DNA from: Chryseobacterium joostei
GTDB taxonomy: Bacteria; Bacteroidota; Bacteroidia; Flavobacteriales; Weeksellaceae
Direction of reading: 5' to 3'
Assembly: GCF_003815775.1 (NCBI RefSeq)
Contig: NZ_CP033926.1
Coordinates: forward strand, 1,116,001-1,180,000
Length of the DNA stretch: 64,000 nt
Of this stretch, positions 49,529-57,983 are shown in pieces. The notes under the pieces are model-generated. The model had not been told where the DNA came from. It did no database searches and saw only the letters and a list, made by a program, of their open reading frames with translations. A program made the translations under genes and the position numbers. How positions within the stretch are numbered: position 1 is the stretch's first letter; every line of letters starts with the position of its first letter.

Positions 49529-50149
49529 TCAAATACTTTCTTTAAGCTTTTTCAAAACGTCATTGTTATTCATTTTCCATAGAGCTGACAATTCAGTCAC
49601 AAGTTCTTCTGAAAATATAATTTCGTGAGGAGTCTTTCCTCCAAAACGTTCTTCATTCTCTTTAAAACTGACTAAAGCTTCTTCTAATGTTACGTCACGT
49701 TTAACTTCAACCAGACAATCTTTTATTTTTAAAAATTTATCGGCAAATTCTGCAACTGCACTTTCTATAGTTTGAATACCAATACCCTCATCAGAATGCC
49801 AAATATCTATAAAACACGGTTTTATTCCTTCTTCATTTCTGGGAGCTTCATAAGGAACCTCAAAAAAATGTTCATCTTCCTTTTTATTATAATAGAACCA
49901 ATAATGGCATTTATTGTCTGTAAGATAGCTTTGAAGAGCCTCATAAAAATCTTTCTCATCAGGTTTATTTTCTAAACTGACTAAAGAAGATCTTAAATAA
50001 CTTTTTGCATTTAAACATACATATCCCACCCTCTCTCCTGATTCATAAAAAAGCTCAATATCCTCCCATCCTGTTTTCTCAGTAAGACCATAAACTCCCC
50101 ACCAAAGATTTGAAGATTCGGTTTTTACAATTATTTTTTGTTGATTCAT
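49529..50149 (-). CDS. Hypothetical cytoplasmic protein
   Basis: A 206-residue protein without signal or membrane segments. It is rich in aromatic residues near the N-terminus (NLWWGVYGL, HYWFYYNKKEDEHFFEVP) and acidic and helical at the end (DVTLEEALVSFKENEERFGG, SEELVTELSALWKMNNNDVLKKL). I do not recognise a family. It lies 20 bases upstream of the SRPBCC gene and 15 bases downstream of the antiporter gene on the same strand, so the four genes from 51778 to 48551 could form one unit. Confidence 0.7.
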   Translation of the reverse strand: MNQQKIIVKTESSNLWWGVYGLTEKTGWEDIELFYESGERVGYVCLNAKSYLRSSLVSLENKPDEKDFYEALQSYLTDNKCHYWFYYNKKEDEHFFEVPYEAPRNEEGIKPCFIDIWHSDEGIGIQTIESAVAEFADKFLKIKDCLVEVKRDVTLEEALVSFKENEERFGGKTPHEIIFSEELVTELSALWKMNNNDVLKKLKESI

Positions 50150-50164
50150 TGATCAATATTTTAA

Positions 50165-51778
50165 TTATCCATGTGAAAAACCAGTGATCTTCGCTTCATC
50201 AAAATCCAACTGCATTTCAATGGTTCTCATCACATGATCATCAAATATTTTCTCTCTTTTCATCCTGTGCAGTTCGTTTCTCTGAGCCTGAATGATCTGA
50301 CGTAAAACATCTTTATTTTGATTAATAGCTGTAACATAATCTCCAGTGGAAGCCATACATTGAGCTTTATCTGCCATTAGCATCATTTCATTTTCGAGCT
50401 TATGCTTTTGATGGCGTACAAGGCTATTAGACACAGCCAGCTCAGAAAAATCATTATCTAATTTATGCAAAGCTGTTTCCTTTAATTTACGCATCAGGAT
50501 CACTTCCTGTTTTTCCTCCGGCAATTCACTTCCCGCATCTTGTATATTCAATAACTTCAAAATCGGGCTAAGCAATAATCCCTGCCCAACCAGTGTAATC
50601 AATATGATAACGAAAGTTACAAATAAAATGATATTTCGGTGCGGAAATGCGTCTCCATTGGGTAAGAAAGCAGGAATTGACAGTGCCGCCGCCAGTGAAA
50701 CCACTCCTCTCATCGCTGCAAAGCTGATGATAAAAGGTTCTCGCCAGTCCGGTTTGGGAACTTTTAACCTCAGTTCCTTGGAACAAAGCCTCGGAAAATA
50801 CATCAGTGCATAACTGTATATTATTCTTGTTCCGATAATGGCTCCACCAATAACAACGCTATAGAAAATCCCTTCTGAGATGGTATAATCTGTAAGTCCC
50901 TCAACTACGATTGGCAATTCAAGACCGATCAGAATAAAGATGATGGTATTCATCAGGAATATCAGTACGCTCCATACGTTTCCGGACTGTATCCTTGAGG
51001 TATGGCTCAGATAACAATGTGAATTGTAGGACATCAATAACCCTCCTGCAACTACGGCCAATACTCCTGAAAAATGGAAATGTTCAGCACCAACATACAT
51101 GATGTAGGGAACGATAAGTGTAATAACGGTATCAATATTAGAGTTGGTAGGAATAATTCTCAGCAATGCTCCAAATGAAAACCCTACTGCTACTCCAATG
51201 GCAATTCCTCCAATGGCCATGGTAAAGAAGTCCTGAACAGCATCTCTCCAGATAAATTGTCCTGAAATAACTGCTGCAAGAGCAAATTTAAATACAATTA
51301 AACTGGATGCATCATTAATCAGACTTTCTCCTTCAAGAATATTAGTGATCTTTTTAGGAATCTTCATGTGCTTCAGGACTGAAGTAGCCGCTACAGCATC
51401 TGGCGGAGAATTTACTCCCCCCAACAGAAATCCCATTGCTAACGTGAGCCCCGGAATAATAGAAGATGAAAGGTAAGCAACTACGATTGACGTTAAGAAT
51501 ACCAGTCCAAACGCCATGGAAAAGATTTGCTTTCTCCATTTATGAAAGTCCTGCCATGAAGTAAACCATGCTGCTTCAAACAAAATAGGAGGCAGAAAAA
51601 TAAGGAATACAAGATCCGGCTCTATCTCTACACGCGGCATTCCCGGAACAAAGCTTATTAATAGCCCTGCAATCACAAGAAAGATTGGATAAGCTACCTT
51701 AAGTTTTTGTCCAATCATTACCAATATCATTACAGACAGTAATACTACAATGGATATTATAACATAGCTGTGAATCAT
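50165..51778 (-). CDS. Na+/H+ antiporter, CPA1 (NhaP/YjcE-like) family
   Basis: A 537-residue antiporter with about twelve membrane segments across residues 5-410 and a cytoplasmic tail of about 120 residues. The family core is seen in LGGVNSPPDAVAATSVLKHMKIPKK and ILEGESLINDASSLIVFKFAL, with the essential Asp pair region (ND) in the discontinuous helices. Also visible are FLPPILFEAAW near residue 60 and FIISFAAMRGVVSLAAALSIP with the conserved Arg near 355. It exchanges Na+ or K+ for H+ for pH and salt balance. It is the first gene of a possible run with the following hypothetical gene. Confidence 0.93.
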   Translation of the reverse strand: MIHSYVIISIVVLLSVMILVMIGQKLKVAYPIFLVIAGLLISFVPGMPRVEIEPDLVFLIFLPPILFEAAWFTSWQDFHKWRKQIFSMAFGLVFLTSIVVAYLSSSIIPGLTLAMGFLLGGVNSPPDAVAATSVLKHMKIPKKITNILEGESLINDASSLIVFKFALAAVISGQFIWRDAVQDFFTMAIGGIAIGVAVGFSFGALLRIIPTNSNIDTVITLIVPYIMYVGAEHFHFSGVLAVVAGGLLMSYNSHCYLSHTSRIQSGNVWSVLIFLMNTIIFILIGLELPIVVEGLTDYTISEGIFYSVVIGGAIIGTRIIYSYALMYFPRLCSKELRLKVPKPDWREPFIISFAAMRGVVSLAAALSIPAFLPNGDAFPHRNIILFVTFVIILITLVGQGLLLSPILKLLNIQDAGSELPEEKQEVILMRKLKETALHKLDNDFSELAVSNSLVRHQKHKLENEMMLMADKAQCMASTGDYVTAINQNKDVLRQIIQAQRNELHRMKREKIFDDHVMRTIEMQLDFDEAKITGFSHG

Positions 51779-51892
51779 TTTGATTTAGTTTTTTTAAGTA
51801 TTATTTTTTTATTGTTAGGACTAAAAATTTCGAAAAAAAATTGGCCAAGGCAAAAACTTTTTTAATTTAAACCTTATAGGCTTCTTTTTTAT

Positions 51893-51921
51893 CTCACGCA
51901 GATTTTGCAGATAACGCAGAT
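51893..51921. repeat. GCAGAT dispersed repeat copy
   Basis: It reads ctcacgcagattttgcagat then aacgcagat: three GCAGAT units spaced nine bases apart. The same pattern occurs at 3827-3856, inverted at 3867-3895, and at 37858-37884. It lies in the 180-base gap between the antiporter and bestrophin genes. Confidence 0.6.
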
Positions 51922-51958
51922 TTACGTTAGACAATTCTTATTTTTTTATCTTTTAATT

Positions 51959-52963
51959 TTAAAGTACAATATTGTTTTTTGGAGTAATGGCTGGCGGAAG
52001 ATCTGTTTCATCCAGCATATCTCTCATATCAATCTCTATGGTACGACTGATTTGGGTAATGGGAACATCGTTTGGACTTCCCTCAAAAGGGTTTACCGAC
52101 GCCTCCCCTACACTATCTAAGGTATGAAAGCACCATGTTACCAGTAATGAAAATGGAATATTAAACCAAAGTGTCCATCCCTCTACCATGGTTCCCTCTC
52201 CTAGTTTGTCAAATTCTTTTAATAATCCAAAAGGCACAAAAACAATGAACAATAACAAAAGATAGGTTGTGATGGAAGAAAAGTTTCTTGGATAAGGAAA
52301 ATTCTTGATTCTTTCGGCTTTTCCCTGGCTATCGGTGAATTTCACCAATTGCTGATTGATCTGCGTCCATTGAAAGTCATTGATTTCTCCTTTTTCATAA
52401 GCCTCAGACAATTCTTTGCTTTGACGCGCCATCAATTGTGTTGCTCTGTTCTTTTTGCTTAAGATATATTGAAGTTCTGGCTCAGAAAGGTATTTTTTCA
52501 ACTCATCATCGAGCTTTGAAAGTCTTTCCGGAATGTCATATTTTCTTGCATATTCATCAAACTGAGATGTTCCTGTATTCTCCCAAACCCTTGATTCTCT
52601 AAGCTGAAATCTAAGGGCAGTAAGCCATGCATAATGACGGAGAAACATTGTTTTTACTTTATTTGAATCTTTGTCAGCAAGAGAATCTCTCAGAATATAT
52701 CCAAAGCTACGGCTATCATTGATAATGGCTCCATAAATTTGTCTGGCTTCCCAAAGTCTGCTGTAGCTGGCATTGTTTTTAAATCCTACAATAAAGGCCA
52801 CCGCAGTTCCCATGATTGCAATGGGCTGCCAAGGCACAGAAACGAATTTCAGTCCTAAAAAGTACAGAACTGTAGGAATGGCCGCCAATACAATTAAGGC
52901 ATAAATACTTCGCCTTGTCCAGCTGATAAACTCGCGCGCTCCAAATCTTTTTCCTGAATGCAT
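51959..52963 (-). CDS. Bestrophin-family ion channel protein
   Basis: A 334-residue bestrophin/UPF0187 protein. Membrane segments lie near residues 18-38, 44-62, 228-250 and 258-280. Family segments are RSIYALIVLAAIPTVLYFLGL, IMGTAVAFIVGFKNNASYSRLWEARQIYGAIINDSRSFG, and the C-terminal PFGLLKEF, TLDSVGEASVNPFEGSPNDVPI and MRDMLDE. Bacterial members form pentameric cation channels; animal members are chloride channels. It lies 180 bases upstream of the antiporter gene on the same strand, a plausible ion-balance neighbourhood. Confidence 0.92.
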   Translation of the reverse strand: MHSGKRFGAREFISWTRRSIYALIVLAAIPTVLYFLGLKFVSVPWQPIAIMGTAVAFIVGFKNNASYSRLWEARQIYGAIINDSRSFGYILRDSLADKDSNKVKTMFLRHYAWLTALRFQLRESRVWENTGTSQFDEYARKYDIPERLSKLDDELKKYLSEPELQYILSKKNRATQLMARQSKELSEAYEKGEINDFQWTQINQQLVKFTDSQGKAERIKNFPYPRNFSSITTYLLLLFIVFVPFGLLKEFDKLGEGTMVEGWTLWFNIPFSLLVTWCFHTLDSVGEASVNPFEGSPNDVPITQISRTIEIDMRDMLDETDLPPAITPKNNIVL

Positions 52964-53047
52964 ATGTGTTGTTTTTTTGTGTTAATTATATAGTGAAGTT
53001 ATTCGAATAATGGTTTTCATCAGGGCATTCAGCAGAAACAGTAAGGA

Positions 53048-53725
53048 TTAGTTTTTAGTAAACGGAATATTGTTGTAAAAACCAATCTGGATCTGTCCTC
53101 TATTCCTGTTTTCCTGAATCTGATTCATATATCCTGCTTCAATTCTCATGTTTTTATTAATGACGTATCCCAGCGCTCCATATACTCTATTCCTGTCAAA
53201 AACAGGGCTGTCGAAATGCAGGAAAATTTCATTGTATACCGATGCATAAAGTGTTTTCGGCAGCATTTCTTTTTGAGTAATCGGAATATTCAGTCCTAAC
53301 ATGTAGCGGAATCTCATTCTGAAATCATCTTCCAGAAAACGTTCTTCCAAACGATAGCGATGTTGAATATTAAAACGCCCAAACTTCTGCTTTGTGATAT
53401 ACTGCTGGAAGATTCTGTGCTCTATATTCTCTCTTTTTTCACCGTTGGCGTAAGGCTGGCTCAGAATAAACCCGTATCCTAGTAATACATTATTATTATT
53501 TTCAGTAAGATCGTATCCAATCCCTGTACGGATTAAAAGTTGTTCAAGATCTCCAATACCATCAAAATTTCTATACTGAACTTCATTGTGCCAGTTGAGC
53601 TTTTTACTGATCTTATTATTTCCAAAATACATGTACCAAGCACCCAGATCACTTTTTTGTGCAAATGTAAAAACGGATCCCAGCCCCAACACTGTAAATG
53701 CCAACTTAGTAAAAACCTTTCTCAT
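53048..53725 (-). CDS. DUF2490 outer membrane beta-barrel-like protein
   Basis: A 225-residue exported protein starting at ATG 53725 (MRKVFTKLAFTVLGLGSVFTFAQ, signal peptide); the TTG three codons upstream is rejected. The mature part is a series of amphipathic beta strands rich in Tyr, Phe and Arg (LNWHNEVQYRNFDG, LLIRTGIGYDLTENNNNVLLGYGFI, FNIQHRYRLEERFLEDDFRMRFRYML), typical of DUF2490, thought to be a small outer membrane barrel. The last strand ends QIQIGFYNNIPFTKN. It lies 84 bases upstream of the bestrophin gene. Confidence 0.85.
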   Translation of the reverse strand: MRKVFTKLAFTVLGLGSVFTFAQKSDLGAWYMYFGNNKISKKLNWHNEVQYRNFDGIGDLEQLLIRTGIGYDLTENNNNVLLGYGFILSQPYANGEKRENIEHRIFQQYITKQKFGRFNIQHRYRLEERFLEDDFRMRFRYMLGLNIPITQKEMLPKTLYASVYNEIFLHFDSPVFDRNRVYGALGYVINKNMRIEAGYMNQIQENRNRGQIQIGFYNNIPFTKN

Positions 53726-53878
53726 GTTTATCAATTACTATTATCTATCGTTTTAAACAAAATTAATATTTTAAATCAATAATAGCAAGTGATATTTTAG
53801 GATTGGGTAGATAGAGGTTTTATATTAAGCCACTTTAAATCTGAGACTTCAAGCCATATCAACCGGGAATCTGCTCTA

Positions 53879-54250
53879 TCAGGATATCATTTCTTTCTTT
53901 GTCAAAATAAGACAAGTCATTACATCCAGATTCATTACCCATCCTTCAACTCCATTTTCTGCACAGTCATTGCAAAATGTCATATAATCTGTTCCTCCTT
54001 GCTGATGGAGTTTTAATCTTCTTTTAAAATTGTCAAGATTTACCTTTTCGGAAATACCAAGAGTATCATACTTACCTCCTGTTTGGGCAGATTGATTATC
54101 AGCATCAAAGTACTCAGTATTTCCATCATTAACATAGGTGGTGTAGTGAGAGACTCCCAGTCCTTTTATTTCTTTGATGTACTGAGGAAAGTCTGCACCG
54201 CTCTTTACCTTTTGGTGTGCTGCTTTAATATCGTTAATTGTAAATTTCAT
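53879..54250 (-). CDS. DUF1398 family protein
   Basis: A 123-residue cytoplasmic protein of the DUF1398 family, to which the E. coli phage-region protein YbcV belongs. The landmarks are FTINDIKAAHQKVKSGADFPQYIKEIKGLGVSHYTTYVNDGNTEYF, then FKRRLKLHQQGGTDYMTFCNDCAENGVEGWVMNLDVMTCLI. A CxxC pair (FCNDCAE) could bind metal. Function is unknown. Monocistronic. Confidence 0.88.
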   Translation of the reverse strand: MKFTINDIKAAHQKVKSGADFPQYIKEIKGLGVSHYTTYVNDGNTEYFDADNQSAQTGGKYDTLGISEKVNLDNFKRRLKLHQQGGTDYMTFCNDCAENGVEGWVMNLDVMTCLILTKKEMIS

Positions 54251-54379
54251 CTTTATATTTTTTTAAAATTGCTTGTTTTTTATTTCATGAGAGTCTAAGT
54301 GTTTTAGAACTATAAATTACTCTTTTCCTTAACTCAAATTTAATTTTTTTTGGAATGCAAATGTATATCAAATAAAAAA

Positions 54380-54399
54380 CCGGCAGTATAACCGCCGGT
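54380..54399 (-). terminator. Terminator of the PhnB-like gene
   Basis: Stem accggc/gccggt with an 8-base loop next to an A run, which becomes a T run on the minus strand. It lies 36 bases past the stop. Confidence 0.7.
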
Positions 54400-54435
54400 A
54401 AATTGTAACTATATATTACATACAAAATATTAATC

Positions 54436-54885
54436 TTATGGATGCTGCTGCATTTTAGCAGGATCGTCATAGTTTACCATCCAGTTAATCCCGAATTTAT
54501 CCGTAAACATTCCAAAATAAGCTCCCCAGAAAGTATCTGCCATTGGCATTGTCACCTTTCCACCTTCTGAAAGTCCATTGAATATTGTTCCGGCTTCTTC
54601 CTTGGATTCTGCATTTACAGAAATTGAAAAATTGTTTCCAGCCTGAAAATTAGATGCCCATTCTCCGCCTGTATCACTTCCCATTAATATAGTTTCCTTG
54701 GAAATTGGAAGACTTACATGCATAATTCTGTCCTTATCCTCTTCAGAAGTTTCTTTTCCTTCCATTGGAGGCATTTCTCCAAAAGTTCCGATATAAGGAT
54801 ATTCTCCTCCAAAAACTGACTTATAGAAGTCGAATGCTTCTCTACAGTTTCCATTGAATGTTAAATAAACGTTTACTGATGCCAT
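54436..54885 (-). CDS. VOC-family protein, PhnB/3-demethylubiquinone methyltransferase-like
   Basis: A 149-residue single VOC domain of the PhnB-like branch (YcjR/YjdN-type). The hallmarks are VNVYLTFNGNCREAFDFYKSVFGGEYPYIGTFGEMP, DRIMHVSLPISKETILMGSDTGG, and the C-terminal FWGAYFGMFTDKFGINWMVNYDDP. This branch was once annotated as 3-demethylubiquinone-9 methyltransferase but lacks a SAM site; actual function is unknown. It lies 50 bases downstream of another VOC gene on the same strand. Confidence 0.88.
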   Translation of the reverse strand: MASVNVYLTFNGNCREAFDFYKSVFGGEYPYIGTFGEMPPMEGKETSEEDKDRIMHVSLPISKETILMGSDTGGEWASNFQAGNNFSISVNAESKEEAGTIFNGLSEGGKVTMPMADTFWGAYFGMFTDKFGINWMVNYDDPAKMQQHP

Positions 54886-54935
54886 GATTGTTTTTTATGA
54901 GTTAAGTTTTAATGAGTTGTATTGTTAGCAGGCCT

Positions 54936-55307
54936 TTATCTGTGTTGGTCTATTAGGATCATGTTTCCATCGGGATCTTTCAGGTAGATATGTTCCGGTC
55001 CTGAAGTGGTTTCATCAGCTTCTTTATCAATTTCGATTCCATCTTTCTTTAAACGCTTCTGAATATCACGTACATCATCAAAGGATTCAAGATTCTGTGC
55101 ATTTTCATCCCAGCCCGGATTGAAGGTAAGCATGTTTCCGTCAAACATTGCCTGAAACAGACCTATTAACGTAGATCCATTTTTCATGATCAGGTAGTTT
55201 TGCTCTGTACTTCCAGCCATTGTTGTAAAGCCCAGTTTTTCATAAAAATCCTTAGACTTTTGAAGATCTTTTACACTTAAGCTGATTGAAAATGCTCCTA
55301 GTTTCAT
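54936..55307 (-). CDS. VOC-family (glyoxalase-like) protein
   Basis: A 123-residue single-domain glyoxalase/bleomycin-resistance-type protein. It opens LGAFSISLSVKDLQKSKDFYEKLGFTT and ends TSGPEHIYLKDPDGNMILIDQHR, with the paired beta-alpha-beta-beta-beta units of the fold. Metal-ligand positions seem only partly kept, so enzyme activity is uncertain. It is in tandem with the PhnB-like gene. Confidence 0.88.
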   Translation of the reverse strand: MKLGAFSISLSVKDLQKSKDFYEKLGFTTMAGSTEQNYLIMKNGSTLIGLFQAMFDGNMLTFNPGWDENAQNLESFDDVRDIQKRLKKDGIEIDKEADETTSGPEHIYLKDPDGNMILIDQHR

Positions 55308-55438
55308 ATGTATTATTTAAAGTTGAGGTTAATGTTAAGTCTAAAAAGGCTAGATCCTTTTTAGTAATTATTGTTTTTAGGGGTAAGATTATTTGATAGG
55401 ATAATAGGATTAATGATACTGGTTTACTTTTATTCTGA

Positions 55439-55909
55439 TTACTGATTCTTCAAATGAGTCTTGAATTCCAGGGTTCTATCATAGCTTTTCCAGTCGCCTA
55501 TAAGTTCTATATATTGGCCTTCTATTTTCTCTGTTTTTTTATTCCACTTGAAATTATAAACAAATCGCCCTTTAAAGACTCCTGAATGTTTTCCTTTATT
55601 CTCTTCAGCCAATTCATATTCTCCAAACACGGTTCCCTGTCTCTTGGAATCCTTATATTTTGAAATGGTAATTTTTCCTTCAAATTTTGCATAATTGGTA
55701 TCCACGAGAGAATATCCCGAAACAAAATACTCCTGATCATTCTTTTTATTCTGTTCAGAAATATTGATTTTAAGTTTCAGTTCCTGTCCCTTATTCCCAA
55801 TCGTTCCGATATAGGGTTTACTGTTGTTCAGCCACGTATTTGAAATATCCGGCATCTGCGCCAAAACAAAATTGGCAGCCAGTAGGAAGAGCAATAAAAA
55901 TTTTTTCAT
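55439..55909 (-). CDS. Secreted hypothetical protein
   Basis: A 156-residue protein with a signal peptide (MKKFLLLFLLAANFVLAQ). The mature part is beta-rich and polar (GNKGQELKLKINISEQN, EYFVSGYSLVDTNYAKFEGKITISKYKDSKRQGTVFGEYEL, HSGVFKGRFVYNFKWNKKTEKIEGQYIELIGDW), which suggests a small beta-barrel or lipocalin-like fold. I recognise no family. It starts nine bases after the DUF1569 gene on the same strand, so the pair is co-transcribed. Confidence 0.75.
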   Translation of the reverse strand: MKKFLLLFLLAANFVLAQMPDISNTWLNNSKPYIGTIGNKGQELKLKINISEQNKKNDQEYFVSGYSLVDTNYAKFEGKITISKYKDSKRQGTVFGEYELAEENKGKHSGVFKGRFVYNFKWNKKTEKIEGQYIELIGDWKSYDRTLEFKTHLKNQ

Positions 55910-55918
55910 ACAGTGTTT

Positions 55919-56374
55919 TTAAACTCCAAATTGTGCCAAGTGATGGTTAAGATGCTTTGCAAACATATTATTCCATTCCTGAGCTTTTAATTTACCGAAG
56001 GAGAAAGATTCTTTCCCATCAAAAGCCTCCGCTCCTAACTGCTGAGTCTTCTGAATAAAACCAATCAGTCTTACTTTTTCTTCTTCAAAGTTCTTTCTTC
56101 CTGTTATTAAAAACTGAGGTGCAGTTGGGGAATCTCTTGGGTATGCTTTTTCACCTACCACCTTTGGCTTCACAAAGGTTTTTAGAATAAATTTTGCAAT
56201 GGATCCCGGTTTTTTATGCTTCTCCGGTTCGTATATCATTTCATAGGTTACAGAACAGTGAGCTAACATCTGGTCCACTGTCATTTTCCCCCATAATCCA
56301 TGCGTGTCTTCTATAAGTCTGTTTATTCTATCAATATAGTTTTGAGCATCTTTTGCGTCAAATACATTTTCCAT
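55919..56374 (-). CDS. DUF1569 (DinB-like) family protein
   Basis: A 151-residue four-helix protein of the DinB/YfiT-like superfamily, DUF1569 branch. Landmarks are LWGKMTVDQMLAHCSVTYEMI with His and Cys, GRKNFEEEKVRLIGFIQKTQQLG, and FGKLKAQEWNNMFAKHLNHHLAQFGV with the His cluster that would bind a divalent metal. Members may act as thiol-dependent transferases or metal-binding proteins; the function is not known. The downstream secreted-protein gene follows after nine bases. Confidence 0.88.
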   Translation of the reverse strand: MENVFDAKDAQNYIDRINRLIEDTHGLWGKMTVDQMLAHCSVTYEMIYEPEKHKKPGSIAKFILKTFVKPKVVGEKAYPRDSPTAPQFLITGRKNFEEEKVRLIGFIQKTQQLGAEAFDGKESFSFGKLKAQEWNNMFAKHLNHHLAQFGV

Positions 56375-56517
56375 ATACGTTCTAATTAACTATAGACAAA
56401 TATATCAGTTTTTTCGTTTGATTTTATAGTGAGATGAATATTTCGTTACAAGGTTTTAGGTTCGTGTTTGAAAATTCGAGAATAAGAGGGCTTGAGAAAT
56501 GTAGTACACCAAAATAA

Positions 56518-56562
56518 ATGAGAATGGAATCTATAATGATTAGTCATAGTTTCCATTCTCAT
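56518..56562. terminator. Hairpin in the 317-base gap before the ABC permease gene
   Basis: Perfect 12-base arms, atgagaatggaa and ttccattctcat, with further ctat/atag pairing inside. It lies 130 bases past the stop at 56692 and might end the efflux transcript, although no T run follows. The rest of 56375-56691 shows no gene. Confidence 0.45.
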
Positions 56563-56691
56563 CTTATTTTCTACAAAAGAAACCGTTCGAAATGTGATAT
56601 TTCCATCTTTAGGAAAGAGTGACAAATCGAGGATTTGATAATTTCTTTAAAGGATTGATATATTCTTGCTTCAATACATTGTACAAACAAA

Positions 56692-57894
56692 TTATTCCTC
56701 CTCAGAAGTCCCCTCCATTGCTATTTCTTGAGGAGCTGCTTTTTTGAAGATAAACCAAAGTTTGATCTTTAAAGCAATCCATCCTATAATGGCATACACT
56801 ACCAGAAGAATGCTTAAGTGTTCCAAATATGGGAAAGTAAGCTCTACAGATCCTTTTTGAATCAATAAGATTTTAAAGGCCTGTAAAAATGGAGTTAACG
56901 GAATGATATTGGCGATAAATTGAACAAATGCAGGCATCGCGCTTAAAGGCCATGTAAAGCCACTGATGATAAATGCAGGAGATGCTATTACCATAAGAAT
57001 CTGTGTTGCCTTCAAAGCATCCGGAATCAATATACTGATGAATACGCCAAGGAAAGATGCTGAACCTACAAAAACGGCTGTGAGAAGAATAAAGTTAAGT
57101 ATTCCCTCCGGCATCGGAACCCTGAAAATCATATGCATGAAGTAATAGATCCCTACAATCAGAATGGAAGATATCCAGATCGGAATTACCTTGATAAGCA
57201 TGGTTGGGAATGCCCATTTTTTCATTTTCCTGTATTCCTTTACAAAAGATCCTCTTTCAAATTCAGCGGCAAAGCTTACTGCCATTGCCAGCAAAATAAC
57301 CTGTTGCAGTACCACAGCCAGCATCGCAGGCCACATAAAGATAAGGTAGTTTCCGGTGGTATTGAAAAGAGTAATATAATTGGCCTTGAAAGGTTCATAT
57401 TGTGTAGCAGCCTTTGCTGCAGGCATTCCTGCTTTTTGCAATGCCTTTATAGATGCTCCGGCAGAAAATGTTCCTATGGTAAGCTGTAATGCCTTGGAAG
57501 CAAAGTTAGCCGTTAGCACATTTCCTGTATTGATATAGACATTCAGTTCAGGATATTTTTTCTGAAGCATATCTCCTTCAAATCGGGATGGGATAATCAC
57601 AACAGCTGCTGCTTCATGCTTAATCACTTCATCTTTTATGCTCAATGGCTCCTGAATATACTTAATGATGCTAATGCTTTTATTATCATCCAGCATTTCA
57701 GTTAATTGGTTTGACAATGGTGTATTATCTCTGTCAATAACCAATACGGGTGTATTTTCAACTTTTCCGCTTTTGTAGACAAACCCCAGCAAGGTTGCAT
57801 AAAAAACCGGTGCCAAAAAGAACACGGTTCTTAAGGTAGAATTGCCGATAAAAAGCTTGAACTCACGTTTTAAAAGACGGAAAAATTCTTTCAT
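56692..57894 (-). CDS. ABC-2 type transporter permease
   Basis: A 400-residue permease of the ABC-2 (YhbR/YhiH/DrrB-like) group. One membrane helix lies near residue 20-40, followed by a large external domain of about 150 residues (VLVIDRDNTPLSNQLTEMLDDNKSI, VVIIPSRFEGDMLQK), then five helices between about 180 and 385. It works with the TolC and HlyD genes just upstream to expel a drug or other compound. No ATP-binding subunit is encoded here, as either a fused or a separate gene. The gene begins 89 bases after the HlyD gene. Confidence 0.9.
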   Translation of the reverse strand: MKEFFRLLKREFKLFIGNSTLRTVFFLAPVFYATLLGFVYKSGKVENTPVLVIDRDNTPLSNQLTEMLDDNKSISIIKYIQEPLSIKDEVIKHEAAAVVIIPSRFEGDMLQKKYPELNVYINTGNVLTANFASKALQLTIGTFSAGASIKALQKAGMPAAKAATQYEPFKANYITLFNTTGNYLIFMWPAMLAVVLQQVILLAMAVSFAAEFERGSFVKEYRKMKKWAFPTMLIKVIPIWISSILIVGIYYFMHMIFRVPMPEGILNFILLTAVFVGSASFLGVFISILIPDALKATQILMVIASPAFIISGFTWPLSAMPAFVQFIANIIPLTPFLQAFKILLIQKGSVELTFPYLEHLSILLVVYAIIGWIALKIKLWFIFKKAAPQEIAMEGTSEEE

Positions 57895-57983
57895 CTCTAT
57901 ATTTTAATATTTTAAATAACCAGATGGAGCTTCATACATTCAATATTTCTATGAAAGAAATGTCCATCATGTTTCTTTTCAGA

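Noticed and set aside
57133..57489. Plus-strand open frame of 118 codons
   Set aside because: Antisense to the ABC permease; an arbitrary His- and Cys-rich product without family match.
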